Shown: positions 25,281 to 34,208 of the stretch, piece by piece
Layout of the letters: each line of letters begins with the position of its first letter
Numbering within the stretch: the first letter of the stretch is position 1
DNA from: an uncultured Oribacterium sp.
GTDB taxonomy: Bacteria; Bacillota; Clostridia; Lachnospirales; Lachnospiraceae
NCBI GenBank assembly: GCA_946413525.1
Contig: CAMKKZ010000015.1
Location: 17,980 to 81,979, forward strand
DNA: 64,000 bases
Direction of reading: 5' to 3'
Notes under the pieces: model-generated
Told to the model about the DNA's origin: nothing
Databases searched by the model: none
The model's input: the letters and a program-made list of their open reading frames with translations, nothing else
Position numbers and translations under genes: made by a program

Positions 25281-26344
25281 AAAAGAAGAGAGCATTTTTC
25301 CGGCATATCCCGATTTGTCTTACGCTGTGTTCCGTGTTGTGCCTTTCCCTGAATGTGCTCCCCTATAACAATATTCCAGGTATAAACAATGCATCCGGCA
25401 TATTTTGTTCAGATTTTTCCCCAGCATCCCTTGTGCTGCGGAAAAACCTTCAGATTTTTCCTGCATCCCTTGTCTATGCGGAGGAGATAGATGCATCGGC
25501 CTATGAGCAATGGCTTCTTGAGGGGGAAGCCGGGGAAGATAATGGGAATGAGGCTGAGGCTGAAGCTGAAAGCAATGAAGAAGCTGTCAATGATGGGGAG
25601 CTCAATAATGACGGAAGCTACGCCGATGAAGCGAATGGTGAAGAAGCCGAATACTTTTATTATACAAATGAGGATACAGGGTATTCCATCTATATTGATG
25701 ACGGGGAATTTCTTCTTAGCGGAGATGAGATTGAAAGGCTTGCGGACAGGATGTGGCCGATAACGGCCTACGGTCATGCGGCTTTTGTTTCAGGCCGTTC
25801 TGACACGGGTTCCGCAGCGGAATACGCGTTTAATTTGTATGAGCAGCTTTTTTCAATGGACAGCGGCATCCTTTTCCTTTTTGACATGGACGACAGGGAA
25901 ATCCGGATCGAAATGGATGGGGAAATCTACAAGACTATCGGCAGGGGCGACGCGAATAACATTGCGGATAATGTTTACCGTTATGCTACGAATGGGGATT
26001 TTTTCACCTGTGCGGATACCGCCTTTATGCAGGCCATGAAAATCCTTGAAGGACAGTGGATCGCAAGGCCGATGAAATGGATTACGAACATCCTGCTTTC
26101 CCTGATTCTGGGGCTTTTGATCAACTACATGATTCTATGGCTGGCGCGGAACAAGTTCAAACCCTCCGCGTCGGAGATCCTTGACAACATGGATGTGAAT
26201 ATCAATATTCAGAATCCGAAGGCCAATTTCCGGAACCAGCAGAAAATCTACCATCCGCCATCCAGGAGCAGCGGCGGAGGGGGCAGAAGCGGTGGCGGTG
26301 GCGGAGGAGGCCATTCCGGTGGCGGAGGAGGCCACGGCTTCTAA
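25277..26344 (+). CDS. TPM-domain membrane protein with Gly-rich tail (YdjH/YgcG-like)
   Basis: A 355-aa protein. It has an N-terminal signal or anchor (FFRHIPICLTLCSVLCLSLNV), an acidic linker rich in Glu and Asn, and a TPM (DUF477) domain of about 150 residues (YAFNLYEQLFSMDSGILFLFDMDDREIRIEMDGEIYKTIGRGDANNIADNVYR region). One membrane helix follows (about 265-290), then a C-terminal SGGGGGHSGGGGGHGF tail typical of the family. ATG 25277 overlaps the upstream stop (ATGA) and has GGGAGGG before it, so the two are translationally coupled. In B. subtilis the TPM protein YdjH works with YdjG, YdjI and a PspA homologue; a pspA gene is not in this window. Confidence 0.87.
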   Translation: MKKKRAFFRHIPICLTLCSVLCLSLNVLPYNNIPGINNASGIFCSDFSPASLVLRKNLQIFPASLVYAEEIDASAYEQWLLEGEAGEDNGNEAEAEAESNEEAVNDGELNNDGSYADEANGEEAEYFYYTNEDTGYSIYIDDGEFLLSGDEIERLADRMWPITAYGHAAFVSGRSDTGSAAEYAFNLYEQLFSMDSGILFLFDMDDREIRIEMDGEIYKTIGRGDANNIADNVYRYATNGDFFTCADTAFMQAMKILEGQWIARPMKWITNILLSLILGLLINYMILWLARNKFKPSASEILDNMDVNINIQNPKANFRNQQKIYHPPSRSSGGGGRSGGGGGGGHSGGGGGHGF

Positions 26345-26611
26345 GGAAACGCTGATTTAAGTGTTTCCGTTGCTGAAAACGCGCCGCGTAGCGGCAAATT
26401 TCCTTTGTGTTTTTGTGTACATCATCAGGAAAGGAAGAAACTTTGCTCATGTAAATCCGCGGCCCTGCAGCCGCGTCACAAGCCCTGCAGCCGCGTCACA
26501 AGCCCTGCAAGTCTACAGCCTGGCCGGACATTACAGATGTTCAGTCAGGCTGTATTATTACTCACGGACACTATGATCTGCCGGTTAAGAAGGGGGTAAT
26601 TCACCCGGAGT
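26345..26611. repeat. R4 element (inverted) and a 20-bp tandem repeat
   Basis: From 26341 to 26440 lies an inverted copy of the R4 dispersed element: a GGAAACGCT-loop-AGTGTTTCC hairpin, then GAAAACGCGCCGCGTAGCGG, and GGAAA words. At 26459-26515 a 20-bp unit (GCCCTGCAGCCGCGTCACAA) is repeated two and a half times. No gene is seen. Confidence 0.75.
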
Positions 26612-27880
26612 TTATCCTTCGCAGTCAATGCTGTATACCTTCACATAGCGCCCGCTTCTTGAGTTGAAGAAAATCCTGTCACCGGCGTGGGAATAAATTG
26701 CGTGGGGGTGCGCGTCCTGTCCCAGCCAGTCGCTCTTATGCTTGCATTGGGGGATCCACTTGAGCTTCCCCGCGTCCCAGTCCGGGATCACCCGGCTCAC
26801 ATACTCGCCGTCCTTTTTGTGGGGATCCGGGCCGTTATCGGTGCTGTTCTCCCGCACGATCTTCACATCATCCGGGAATTTGAAATACCCGTCGCACACC
26901 AGGTTCATGTCATGATCCATCGTGAAGTGGCCATAGGCATTGTATTCCTCCGGCAGCGCGATTTCCCAGTATTTCCCGGAGGGCAGCTCATATTTTCCGA
27001 CCATGGCGGGCCCGCCCTCATAGCCTCCGTGGTAGATTACGATCTGCCCGTCATCGCTCCACATCTCGTGGCATACCCAGTCACCGCGCTTTCTTGGATA
27101 GCCGGCCGGATTTCCCAGCGTGTCCTTCCCCTCCGTACGCACCCGGCGGATTTCATCCTTCCGATGGTCATAAATCCAGATCCTGCGAATGCCGCAGTCG
27201 AAGGAGGGCCATTCATGATTGTACATGATGAGCTCGGGATCCTTCGGATTAAACTGGACATGGGTGATCCAGCATTTCGGCACCGTCTTTTCATACAGCA
27301 GCTCGCCGGTGGCGGTATCATAGACGCAAAGATAGCTCTGCAGGTTTTCCTCCTGCACGCGGCCGTCAATGTCATAGACCGGCCTCCTGTCCAGGCCGCT
27401 TCCTTCCGTCTCGGGGTCATAATCCAGGCACCTTCCATCGGTCATCGGCACGCACAGGAGCCTCCCGTCCGATGAGACATGGGTAAAGGCCGTCATCCTG
27501 TCCCCCGGAATCCTCGCAAGCTGCGTTTCCTTCCCATCCAGGCCGACCTTGCAAATCATGTTGTCCCTGATGTAATAGGCGATGCAGCGGTCCGTGTCCA
27601 GGCAGACGCTGGCCTTGCTGAGGCCCCTGCCGGGGCTGCAGTCAAAATAAACATAGCTTTTCATGATCCCGTTTCCATTATTCGTCAGGATTCTTTCTTC
27701 CCCGCTTTCGAGGTCCCTGACCATAACATTTGGCGAACCGCCCTTGTCCGTGATCATGAACAGGTACCTGTCGTCCCTGCTCAGGGAGGAACAGGTAAAA
27801 TAGAGAAGCTGGGTATTATATCCATCATTTTCCCCCGGGCATCCGCTTACGAGGACGCGGTTCCGAATAGCGTGTTCCAT
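26612..27880 (-). CDS. ogl: Oligogalacturonate lyase (polysaccharide lyase family 22)
   Basis: This enzyme cleaves short, unsaturated galacturonate oligomers to 4-deoxy-L-threo-5-hexosulose uronate inside the cell, a late step in pectin breakdown. The 422-aa seven-bladed propeller shows the PL22 blocks HVQFNPKDPELIMYNHEWPS, the CHEMWSDDGQIVIYHGGY region, and GQDAHPHAIYSHAGDRI. The last fits the metal-binding Gln-x-x-His-x-His of the family. ATG 27880 follows GGGGGA; the frame continues to 27901 without a better start. No signal peptide is present. It lies downstream of the TRAP transporter genes on the same strand, which suggests uptake of uronates or oligouronates by that transporter. Confidence 0.92.
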   Translation of the reverse strand: MEHAIRNRVLVSGCPGENDGYNTQLLYFTCSSLSRDDRYLFMITDKGGSPNVMVRDLESGEERILTNNGNGIMKSYVYFDCSPGRGLSKASVCLDTDRCIAYYIRDNMICKVGLDGKETQLARIPGDRMTAFTHVSSDGRLLCVPMTDGRCLDYDPETEGSGLDRRPVYDIDGRVQEENLQSYLCVYDTATGELLYEKTVPKCWITHVQFNPKDPELIMYNHEWPSFDCGIRRIWIYDHRKDEIRRVRTEGKDTLGNPAGYPRKRGDWVCHEMWSDDGQIVIYHGGYEGGPAMVGKYELPSGKYWEIALPEEYNAYGHFTMDHDMNLVCDGYFKFPDDVKIVRENSTDNGPDPHKKDGEYVSRVIPDWDAGKLKWIPQCKHKSDWLGQDAHPHAIYSHAGDRIFFNSRSGRYVKVYSIDCEG

Positions 27881-27970
27881 AATATAAATTCCCCCTTTCA
27901 AAACCTCTCATTTTCGAAATACTTTACTTTTAATGCATCATTTATGCAAGGCTTCACTTTGGAAATGAAG

Positions 27971-28010
27971 AAAACCGGCATATTGTTTTAAAGAACAACA
28001 TACCGGTTTT
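27971..28010 (-). terminator. Terminator hairpin between dctM and ogl
   Basis: A 17-bp stem with two mismatches (AAAACCGGCATATTGTT against AACAACATACCGGTTTT) and a 6-nt loop. U-tracts exist on both strands (TTTT at each outer end), so it could stop transcripts from the TRAP operon and limit run-through into ogl. Confidence 0.7.
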
Positions 28011-28031
28011 TCAATTCTGGATTTAAACGTC

Positions 28032-28062
28032 TAATTACGAAAAATATATTCGTAATTACGAA
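28032..28062. promoter_or_regulatory. Nested palindrome, possible operator
   Basis: TAATTACGAA pairs with TTCGTAATTA (28032-28041/28049-28058). The right half is itself inside a perfect 14-bp palindrome TTCGTAATTACGAA (28049-28062). The paired half-sites are of the size of a GntR- or LacI-type operator. It lies 30 bp after the dctM stop and about 150 bp before ogl, so which gene it would control is unclear. Confidence 0.45.
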
Positions 28063-28092
28063 TCCCTGGCATATTTACCCACATTATTTCCG

Positions 28093-29385
28093 CTATCCCA
28101 TAAGGAGGTGCGGCAGGAAGAGGCTGATTTCCGGAATAAAGGTGATCAGCAGCAGGGAGATGATCATGCAAAGGTAGAAGGGCAGGGTCGCCTTCACAAC
28201 CTGCTCCATCGGGAGCTTGGCCACGGCGGAACCGATGAAAAGAACGCTTCCGACGGGCGGCGTCAGGAGGCCGATGCCGCAGTTCAGGATGACCATGATA
28301 CCGAACTGGATGGGGTCGATGCCGATGGAAACGGCAATTGGCAGCAGGATAGGGGTGGCGATCAGGATGATCGGAGCCATGTCCATGATGCAGCCCAGGA
28401 TCAGAAGGATTACATTCAGGAGCAGCGCGATCACCACCGGGCTGGAGCTGACGCTTGTAATAGCCTTCGCGGCCATGTCAGGGACATGCAGGAGCGTCAG
28501 GCAGTTGCCGAAGACCGCGGATGTGGAAATCAGGATCAGCACGATGGAAAGCGTGTCCACGCAGTCCCCAAGCACTCTCCAGACGCCCTTCCAGTCGAGG
28601 CCCTTGTAGATGAAGACGCTGACGATCAGGCTGTAGACAACCGCGATAGCAGCGGATTCCGTCGCCGTGAATATGCCCCCGATAACGCCAACAACAACGA
28701 TGATGATGGCGGCAAGGGCCCAGAAGGAAACGGAGAGCTGCTTAAGGAACACCTTAAGGTTGAAGGGATCGCCCTTCGGGTAATTACGCTTCTTGGAAAT
28801 GATGTAGGATCCGACCATGAGGGATCCGGCCAGAAGCGCCCCGGGAATGTATCCCGCCAGGAAAAGGCTTCCGACGGAAAGGCTGCCCGCCGTCGTGGCA
28901 TAAATGACCATGTTGTGGCTGGGAGGGACCAGAAGGCCCTCGCAGGACGAGGTAATGGTGACCGCCGTGGAGAAATCCCTGTCATAGCCCTGATCCTCCA
29001 TCATCGGGATCAGGATTGAGCCGAGGGAAGCCGTGTCAGCCGCGGCCGAACCGGAGATGCCTCCGAAGAAATAAGAGGCGACAATGTTCACCATGGCCAT
29101 ACCGCCGGTCATCCAGCCGACCAGGGAATTCGCCAGCGCGATCAGCTTCTCGGAGATGCCGCCGCTGCCCATCAGGCAGCCCATGGTAATGAAGAAGGGA
29201 ACCGCCATCAGGGAGAAGGAGCTGATGCCCTTGACCATCTGCTGGCACAGCCCCTGGAGGCCCATGCCGTATATCTTCATGCAGATGATCGATGCCAGCG
29301 CCACAGCGTAGGCGATGGGGAAACGCAGGATAACCAGGATCAAAAAGCCGCCCAACAGGGCGAAAATTGCCAGACTTGCGTTCAT
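28093..29385 (-). CDS. dctM: TRAP transporter large permease subunit (DctM)
   Basis: A 430-aa polytopic protein, the 12-helix sodium-coupled permease of a tripartite TRAP transporter. Family marks include the FGGISGSAAADTASLGSILIPMM segment, GYIPGALLAGSLM, and ILNCGIGLLTPPVGSVLF near the end. Its start overlaps the dctQ stop by 4 bp (ATGA), showing coupled translation. It works with DctQ and the DctP binding protein at the membrane. The neighbouring ogl suggests a uronate or oligouronate substrate; that is inference. Confidence 0.95.
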   Translation of the reverse strand: MNASLAIFALLGGFLILVILRFPIAYAVALASIICMKIYGMGLQGLCQQMVKGISSFSLMAVPFFITMGCLMGSGGISEKLIALANSLVGWMTGGMAMVNIVASYFFGGISGSAAADTASLGSILIPMMEDQGYDRDFSTAVTITSSCEGLLVPPSHNMVIYATTAGSLSVGSLFLAGYIPGALLAGSLMVGSYIISKKRNYPKGDPFNLKVFLKQLSVSFWALAAIIIVVVGVIGGIFTATESAAIAVVYSLIVSVFIYKGLDWKGVWRVLGDCVDTLSIVLILISTSAVFGNCLTLLHVPDMAAKAITSVSSSPVVIALLLNVILLILGCIMDMAPIILIATPILLPIAVSIGIDPIQFGIMVILNCGIGLLTPPVGSVLFIGSAVAKLPMEQVVKATLPFYLCMIISLLLITFIPEISLFLPHLLMG

Positions 29386-29951
29386 GCTTTCGCGCCTCCT
29401 TTCGAAACCTGCTCCTCAAGCCCTGCTTCCTTCACGTTGAGCGGTTCCTTGCCCATGAGCTTCAGGACATTGTTGAATAATGACTCGGCATCAAATATCA
29501 CCATCGCGATGCCGGCAATGGGGATGGGCATATACATGACCTGCTTGCTGAGCCAGGGGAGGCTGGGGTAGAAGCCCTTCGCGCCGATGCCCGTGGCATA
29601 TTGCCAGCCGACCACGATCATGATCCAGGCAAGGATCATAACGCCGATATCCGCCGCGACGTCCAGAACGTTGATCAGGGCCTTCGGAAGATAGCGGTCA
29701 AAGCTGGTCATCCGGATATGGGCGCCCCGGCGAATGGCCAGGGCTGCCGAAAGAACGGCCATGTAGGACATCAGGGTCAGGGTGATTTCCTCCGTCCAGG
29801 TCGGCTGCGGGATGAATGATACATAACGGCCCAGGACCGTGAAGCTGACGACGAGGATATCCGCGATCAGGAGCAGCTTGCAGATGACCATGAATATCTG
29901 GTACATTACGTCATAGAACTTTTTTAATTTTTTGAGAGTTTCTAATGACAT
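29382..29951 (-). CDS. dctQ: TRAP transporter small permease subunit (DctQ)
   Basis: A 189-aa protein with four membrane helices. It matches the DctQ family (LIADILVVSFTVLGRYVSF, PTWTEEITLTLMSYMAVLSAALAIRRGAHIRM, YMPIPIAGIAMVIF). ATG 29951 follows AAAGGAG; the frame extends to a TTG at 29966 without support. It joins DctM through a 4-bp overlap. A hairpin lies just upstream, between it and dctP. Confidence 0.94.
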   Translation of the reverse strand: MSLETLKKLKKFYDVMYQIFMVICKLLLIADILVVSFTVLGRYVSFIPQPTWTEEITLTLMSYMAVLSAALAIRRGAHIRMTSFDRYLPKALINVLDVAADIGVMILAWIMIVVGWQYATGIGAKGFYPSLPWLSKQVMYMPIPIAGIAMVIFDAESLFNNVLKLMGKEPLNVKEAGLEEQVSKGGAKA

Positions 29952-29971
29952 CCTATCTCCTTTCAATTAAA

Positions 29972-30002
29972 AGTGCAGGAAGAATGGAAAGCTTCCTGCA
30001 CT
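29972..30002 (-). terminator. Attenuating hairpin between dctP and dctQ
   Basis: A perfect 11-bp stem (AGTGCAGGAAG/CTTCCTGCACT) with a 9-nt loop. On the minus strand it is followed by TTTTAATT. A second short stem (GCTGCT/AGCAGC near 30025-30043) precedes it. Such a partial terminator would let the binding protein be made in excess over the permease. Confidence 0.65.
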
Positions 30003-30119
30003 CGGTAGGCTCTATGATGGCGGGGCTGCTCAAAAGCAGCTTTCCTGCCGATTGTTCATTCGCACATTGCGACAATGAAGGATCTGAATTATCCCACGCC
30101 ATCATTAAAATTACGGATA

Positions 30120-31223
30120 TTACTGAAGAGCCTCGATTGCCTCATACAGATCGCTGTAATCCTTTGTTGCTTCCGCGATAACATCCTTGCACTTCTCGAT
30201 CCACTCGCTCTTGTCAACTTCCACAACGGTGATCTTGTCGCCGAGCTCCGCAAGGGTATCTTCCTCGATCTTCGCGGAGAGCTCTTTGTTGTACTCCTGG
30301 CACTCCTTCGCGGCCTGCTTCAGGCATGCCTGCTGTGCCGGGGTCAGCTTGTTCCATGCCGCGTCGGTGATGACCAGCTCGATGACGCCGAGCTGATGGC
30401 CGTCAAGGATCAGGTAAGGGGCGACCTCGTAGAAGGAATTGGCCATGTAGTTGCCGACGGGGTTCTCCGCGCCGTCCACAACGCCGGACTGCAGGGACTG
30501 GTACAGCTCGCCATAGGAGATAACGGTGGCGGCCGCGCCAAAGGCCTCGATCATGCCGACCATGGTCGGGTCGGTGGAAACACGGATCTTCTTGCCCTGG
30601 AGGTCAGCAAGGTTGTTGACCGGCTTGTTCGTGAAAATGTGGCGGAAGCCTTCCTCGCCAAGGAAGAGGCCGTGGAGGCCAAGGCCGTCCTCATAGGGCT
30701 CATCCAGGAATTCCTGCGCAAGATCGCTCGAAGCGAAGTTCCAGAAATGGTCACGGCTTACGAAAACGAAGGGCAGGCAGAGGAGCTTTGACTTCGGCAC
30801 ACCGTAGCCGGTCATCGTGGAAACGGAAAGACGGGCCATGTCGATGGTGCCGACGCCGCCAACCATGTTGTCAAGGAAGTCGCCTTCCGCGCCGAGGACG
30901 CCGCCGCCCTGCACGTCGATCGTGACGCTGCCGCCGGACAGTTCGTGTACTCTCTCCGCAAAGTGCGTCGCGACCTGGCCGACAACCGTGGTGTCAAGCG
31001 GGTTCACTTCCGCATAGACCAATGTGACGGCGGGATCGCCGGACGCGTCGCCAGGCTCAGCGGCATCCGCGGCTTCCGCGGCAGCCTCACCGGCCGGCGC
31101 TTCCGCCTTCGCGGCCTCGGTCGCCCCGCCGCCGGCGGAGCCGGATCCGGAACCGCCGCAGGCTGCCAGTACGGAAGCCGCCATGACCGCGCTTAAAATG
31201 AGACTGAGTGCTCTTTTCTTCAT
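30120..31223 (-). CDS. dctP: TRAP transporter substrate-binding lipoprotein (DctP)
   Basis: A 367-aa extracellular binding protein anchored as a lipoprotein (MKKRALSLILSAVMAASVLAAC, Cys22), with an Ala/Glu-rich linker to about residue 65. The DctP fold shows VYAEVNPLDTTVVGQVATHFAERV, RDHFWNFASSDLAQEFLDE, KIRVSTDPTMVGMIEAFGA with the conserved carboxylate-binding Arg region, and VVDGAENPVGNYMANSFYEVAPYL. ATG 31223 follows AGGAGG; an upstream frame to 31337 is not used. It captures an organic acid, probably a sugar acid, for DctQM. Confidence 0.94.
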   Translation of the reverse strand: MKKRALSLILSAVMAASVLAACGGSGSGSAGGGATEAAKAEAPAGEAAAEAADAAEPGDASGDPAVTLVYAEVNPLDTTVVGQVATHFAERVHELSGGSVTIDVQGGGVLGAEGDFLDNMVGGVGTIDMARLSVSTMTGYGVPKSKLLCLPFVFVSRDHFWNFASSDLAQEFLDEPYEDGLGLHGLFLGEEGFRHIFTNKPVNNLADLQGKKIRVSTDPTMVGMIEAFGAAATVISYGELYQSLQSGVVDGAENPVGNYMANSFYEVAPYLILDGHQLGVIELVITDAAWNKLTPAQQACLKQAAKECQEYNKELSAKIEEDTLAELGDKITVVEVDKSEWIEKCKDVIAEATKDYSDLYEAIEALQ

Positions 31224-31751
31224 GATACATAACCTCCTGAAGATAAAAATGAAAAATGTTGTTGTAACTATATCATCCCGCGCTGAGAACGGGGTATGAT
31301 CGAATTCGTGATATTTGACGATAGGGTAAAAACGCATTTCCTGCCTATCATAACATATGAACAGAAAATATGCAAATCATTATCGTAGTTTCTGTGAATT
31401 TCTCATGAAACCTTTTCTTATGAATTTTCCTGTTTTCCTTGCCCTCATAATGACGGCAGTCATCGCGGATGAGCCGAATTGTCTCGCAGGCGGTTCGCTG
31501 TGTCAGAATTCAGGGTGGCAAAAACCCACTCTGATAAGGGAGAAGGATATGGCGGTTCAGGGAGAGTCGTGAAAAATGTCCGCGAAGCATTCTCATAAAT
31601 AATCTCATAACCCTTTCTTATTAAAGTTATAGACTTTCGTAAAACATTTTGATATAATGGCTAAAAATCTACAAAAAGTGGATTACACTTCATTACAGCA
31701 AGGGATATTGTGAACTTATAGTAGTATAAATTTCAAAAAAACAGGAGTGAC
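31224..31751. other. Divergent promoter gap with one R1 repeat unit
   Basis: The gap separates dctP (minus) from the FHA-ABC gene (plus). One R1 unit lies at 31469-31541 (GATGAGCCG...TCAGAATTCAGGGTGGCAAAAACCCACTCTGATA). A 71-codon frame at 31357-31572 is read through this repeat and is probably not a gene. The promoter for the rightward gene is at 31630. Confidence 0.65.
31630..31658 (+). promoter_or_regulatory. Sigma-A type promoter for the FHA-ABC transporter gene
   Basis: A -10 box TATAAT (31653-31658) lies 17 bp after a weaker -35 (TAGACT, 31630-31635). The predicted start is near 31665, about 90 bp before the start codon. Confidence 0.6.
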
Positions 31752-31754
31752 ATG

Positions 31755-34208
31755 ATGGATACAGTCAATCTGATCACGCTCTTTGTTCATGGACAGAAAG
31801 TCGGAACATTTGACCTGGACTCCTACCATAAAAACCATGTCCTGATGGGGCGGGGGACATACCATGGAGAGGAGGGAACGGCGCGCAATGATATTTGCGT
31901 GGATCAAAGCTACAGCTTTGTTTCCAGGGCACAGTGTTCTTTTGTTTTCGAAAACGGGATTTGGAATATCATTGATGATAACAGCAGAAATGGGATCTTC
32001 TTTGCCAACGAGAGAATACATAGGCGTGAGCTGCTTCACAACGATCAGATCCAGATTGGACATGAAGCGGGTAAAAGGCTGATCCTGCTTTTTACCAGCC
32101 ATGCCAAAAAAGACCAGCACGAGGAAAAGTCGGGGTATGCCTTGAAGCCTCAGGGAAGCTTTGTTATTGGTCGTTCGAATGATTGCGATATTGTTATCGA
32201 TCATCCGATGATTTCACGCAGGCATTGCGTCATTACCTGCCAAAATGGAAAATATTATGTGCAGGACAAATCCATTAATGGCGTGATCCTTAATGGCCAG
32301 CCGCTTCGAAAAGTCGCGATGCTGCAGCCGAAGGACAGGATATCCATTGGCAACATTTCATTTGTCTTCCAGAACAACAGGCTCTATTCCAAAGAACTGA
32401 AAGGAGGGGTGTCCGTCAAGGTGGAACATCTCTCCAAAAAAGTCGGAAAAGGGGAAAAGTCAAAAAGCATTCTTAAGGATGTCTCCTTCACCATTTCCCC
32501 GAACGAGTTTGTGGCGATCGTTGGGGGCTCAGGCGCCGGAAAAACAACATTGCTCACCTGCATGTCCGGCCTCTCGGAATTCACAGACGGCAATGTCTTC
32601 ATTGGCGGGGAATCCATTCAGGATAATAAAAGCAGCCTCGGCAGGCTGATGGGGTACGTGCCGCAGCAGGATATCGTCCATGAATCATTATCATTGGAAA
32701 GAATGCTGTATCATTCCGCCCATCTCCGCATGCCCATTGATACATCGGAAGAGGAGATCCGCAAAAAGATCGATGAGGTCCTTCGTATCGTGGAACTGGA
32801 AGAACACAGGAAGACGCTCATAAGCAAGCTTTCCGGCGGCCAGCGCAAGCGCGCGAGCATTGCCGTTGAACTGCTGGGTTCGCCAAAGCTTTTCTTCCTT
32901 GACGAGCCGTCCTCGGGGCTTGACCCCGGAACGGAAAGGCATCTTATGCAGATGTTGAAAAAGCTTGCGGAATCCGGGAAAACAGTCGTCATGGTAACGC
33001 ATAATGTGCAGAATGTCGATTTGTGTGATCGGATTATCTGCATGGGGAAGGGAGGGCTCCTGTGTTACTCCGGCTCCCCTAAGAATTCCCTTTCCTTTTT
33101 TGGCGCGGAGAGCATGACGGATATTTACAATACGCTTAATGAAAACGCGCCTTTGGCGGCAAAAAGATTTGCCTCTCAATCCGGCGCCTCCGAAAGGAAA
33201 ATCATAAATGTCCGGGCCGGAAAGGCGGCAAAACCGGCAAGACCAGGCTTTTTGGAGCTGAATCGTCAGTTCCTCGTCATGACCCTTCGCTACGCCGAGA
33301 TACTGAAGAACAGTATCGGGCGGCTTGCCTTGCTATTGACGATGCCGATTCTCTTGTCATTCCTTGTCTGTATTGCCTATCAGGCGGACGGGAATCTGTT
33401 AAGCACACTGGGCATTTATATCCACAGGGTAAGCTATCCTTTCCTGTCGCAAACCGATACCAAAAGCATACTGTTCGCCTTCGCGTGCGCGGCATTCTGG
33501 GTTGGGATTTTTAATTCAATACAGGAAATCAGCCGGGAGAGGGACATATATGAACGGGAGAAGTTTGCCGGCGTTGACGATACGCAGTATGTGTTCTCCA
33601 AATTCTTCATCCTCAGCCTCTTATGTTTTGTCCAGGCCGTTCTGATGAGCCTTGTTTTCAACGTGCTGACAAATACGACCGCGATAGACCGCGGGGACAT
33701 CCGTTCGGCGGTGCATCTGGAAATGCCTTTGAACGGCCTGGTATTTACCGATGGAGGATTGTGGCTGGAGATGTTCCTGACAAGCTTTCTTACGGTTATG
33801 GCCGCAATGTGCCTCGGCCTGGTCATTTCCTCGCTGGTGTCAAATGAGATGGCCATGGTGATCTGCCCGATCTGCCTGCTGCCACAGATTCTGTTTTCCG
33901 GAATCGCCAGCAGCCTGACGGGAATCACGGAAACGGTTTCGAAATTCGTCACCTGCCGCTGGAGCTGCATTGCCTACTATGCCTCTGTTGATATTAATTC
34001 CTTCTATGACTCGTATTCGTTCTCGGCTACCGATGAAGCATGGAGCAAGAGCGATGGGGTCACCGAAGCGGCCTATGATGCCAGCATGACTTATATTGCC
34101 GGGCTGAATCCGGTACTTAGCGCATGGACGGTCCTGGGCCTGATGTGCGTGGTCTGTGTGATAGCCGCGATACTGGTGCTGAAATTCAGAAAGCCGCGTT
34201 CCAGGTGA
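31755..34208 (+). CDS. FHA-FHA-ABC transporter, ABCG-like half transporter
   Basis: An 817-aa fused protein. It has two N-terminal FHA phosphothreonine-binding domains (about 30-100 with GRG..SRAQCSF..SRNG, and 130-205 with IGRSNDCDIVIDHPMISRRHC). Then comes an ABC ATPase (220-450: Walker A GGSGAGKTT near 257, signature LSGGQRKRAS near 358, Walker B LFFLDEPSSGLDPG near 378, switch His in MVTHN). The C-terminal ABC2 membrane domain has six or seven helices (about 520-815). The layout matches ABCG/White-type exporters with FHA control found in Actinobacteria and Clostridia, where Ser/Thr kinases are the presumed partner. ATG 31755 is better spaced from AGGAG (31743-31747) than 31752. The substrate is unknown. 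It is transcribed alone. Confidence 0.92.
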   Translation: MDTVNLITLFVHGQKVGTFDLDSYHKNHVLMGRGTYHGEEGTARNDICVDQSYSFVSRAQCSFVFENGIWNIIDDNSRNGIFFANERIHRRELLHNDQIQIGHEAGKRLILLFTSHAKKDQHEEKSGYALKPQGSFVIGRSNDCDIVIDHPMISRRHCVITCQNGKYYVQDKSINGVILNGQPLRKVAMLQPKDRISIGNISFVFQNNRLYSKELKGGVSVKVEHLSKKVGKGEKSKSILKDVSFTISPNEFVAIVGGSGAGKTTLLTCMSGLSEFTDGNVFIGGESIQDNKSSLGRLMGYVPQQDIVHESLSLERMLYHSAHLRMPIDTSEEEIRKKIDEVLRIVELEEHRKTLISKLSGGQRKRASIAVELLGSPKLFFLDEPSSGLDPGTERHLMQMLKKLAESGKTVVMVTHNVQNVDLCDRIICMGKGGLLCYSGSPKNSLSFFGAESMTDIYNTLNENAPLAAKRFASQSGASERKIINVRAGKAAKPARPGFLELNRQFLVMTLRYAEILKNSIGRLALLLTMPILLSFLVCIAYQADGNLLSTLGIYIHRVSYPFLSQTDTKSILFAFACAAFWVGIFNSIQEISRERDIYEREKFAGVDDTQYVFSKFFILSLLCFVQAVLMSLVFNVLTNTTAIDRGDIRSAVHLEMPLNGLVFTDGGLWLEMFLTSFLTVMAAMCLGLVISSLVSNEMAMVICPICLLPQILFSGIASSLTGITETVSKFVTCRWSCIAYYASVDINSFYDSYSFSATDEAWSKSDGVTEAAYDASMTYIAGLNPVLSAWTVLGLMCVVCVIAAILVLKFRKPRSR

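Noticed and set aside
31357..31572. A 71-codon frame between dctP and the FHA-ABC gene
   Set aside because: Half of it is translated R1 repeat and there is no ribosome-binding site.
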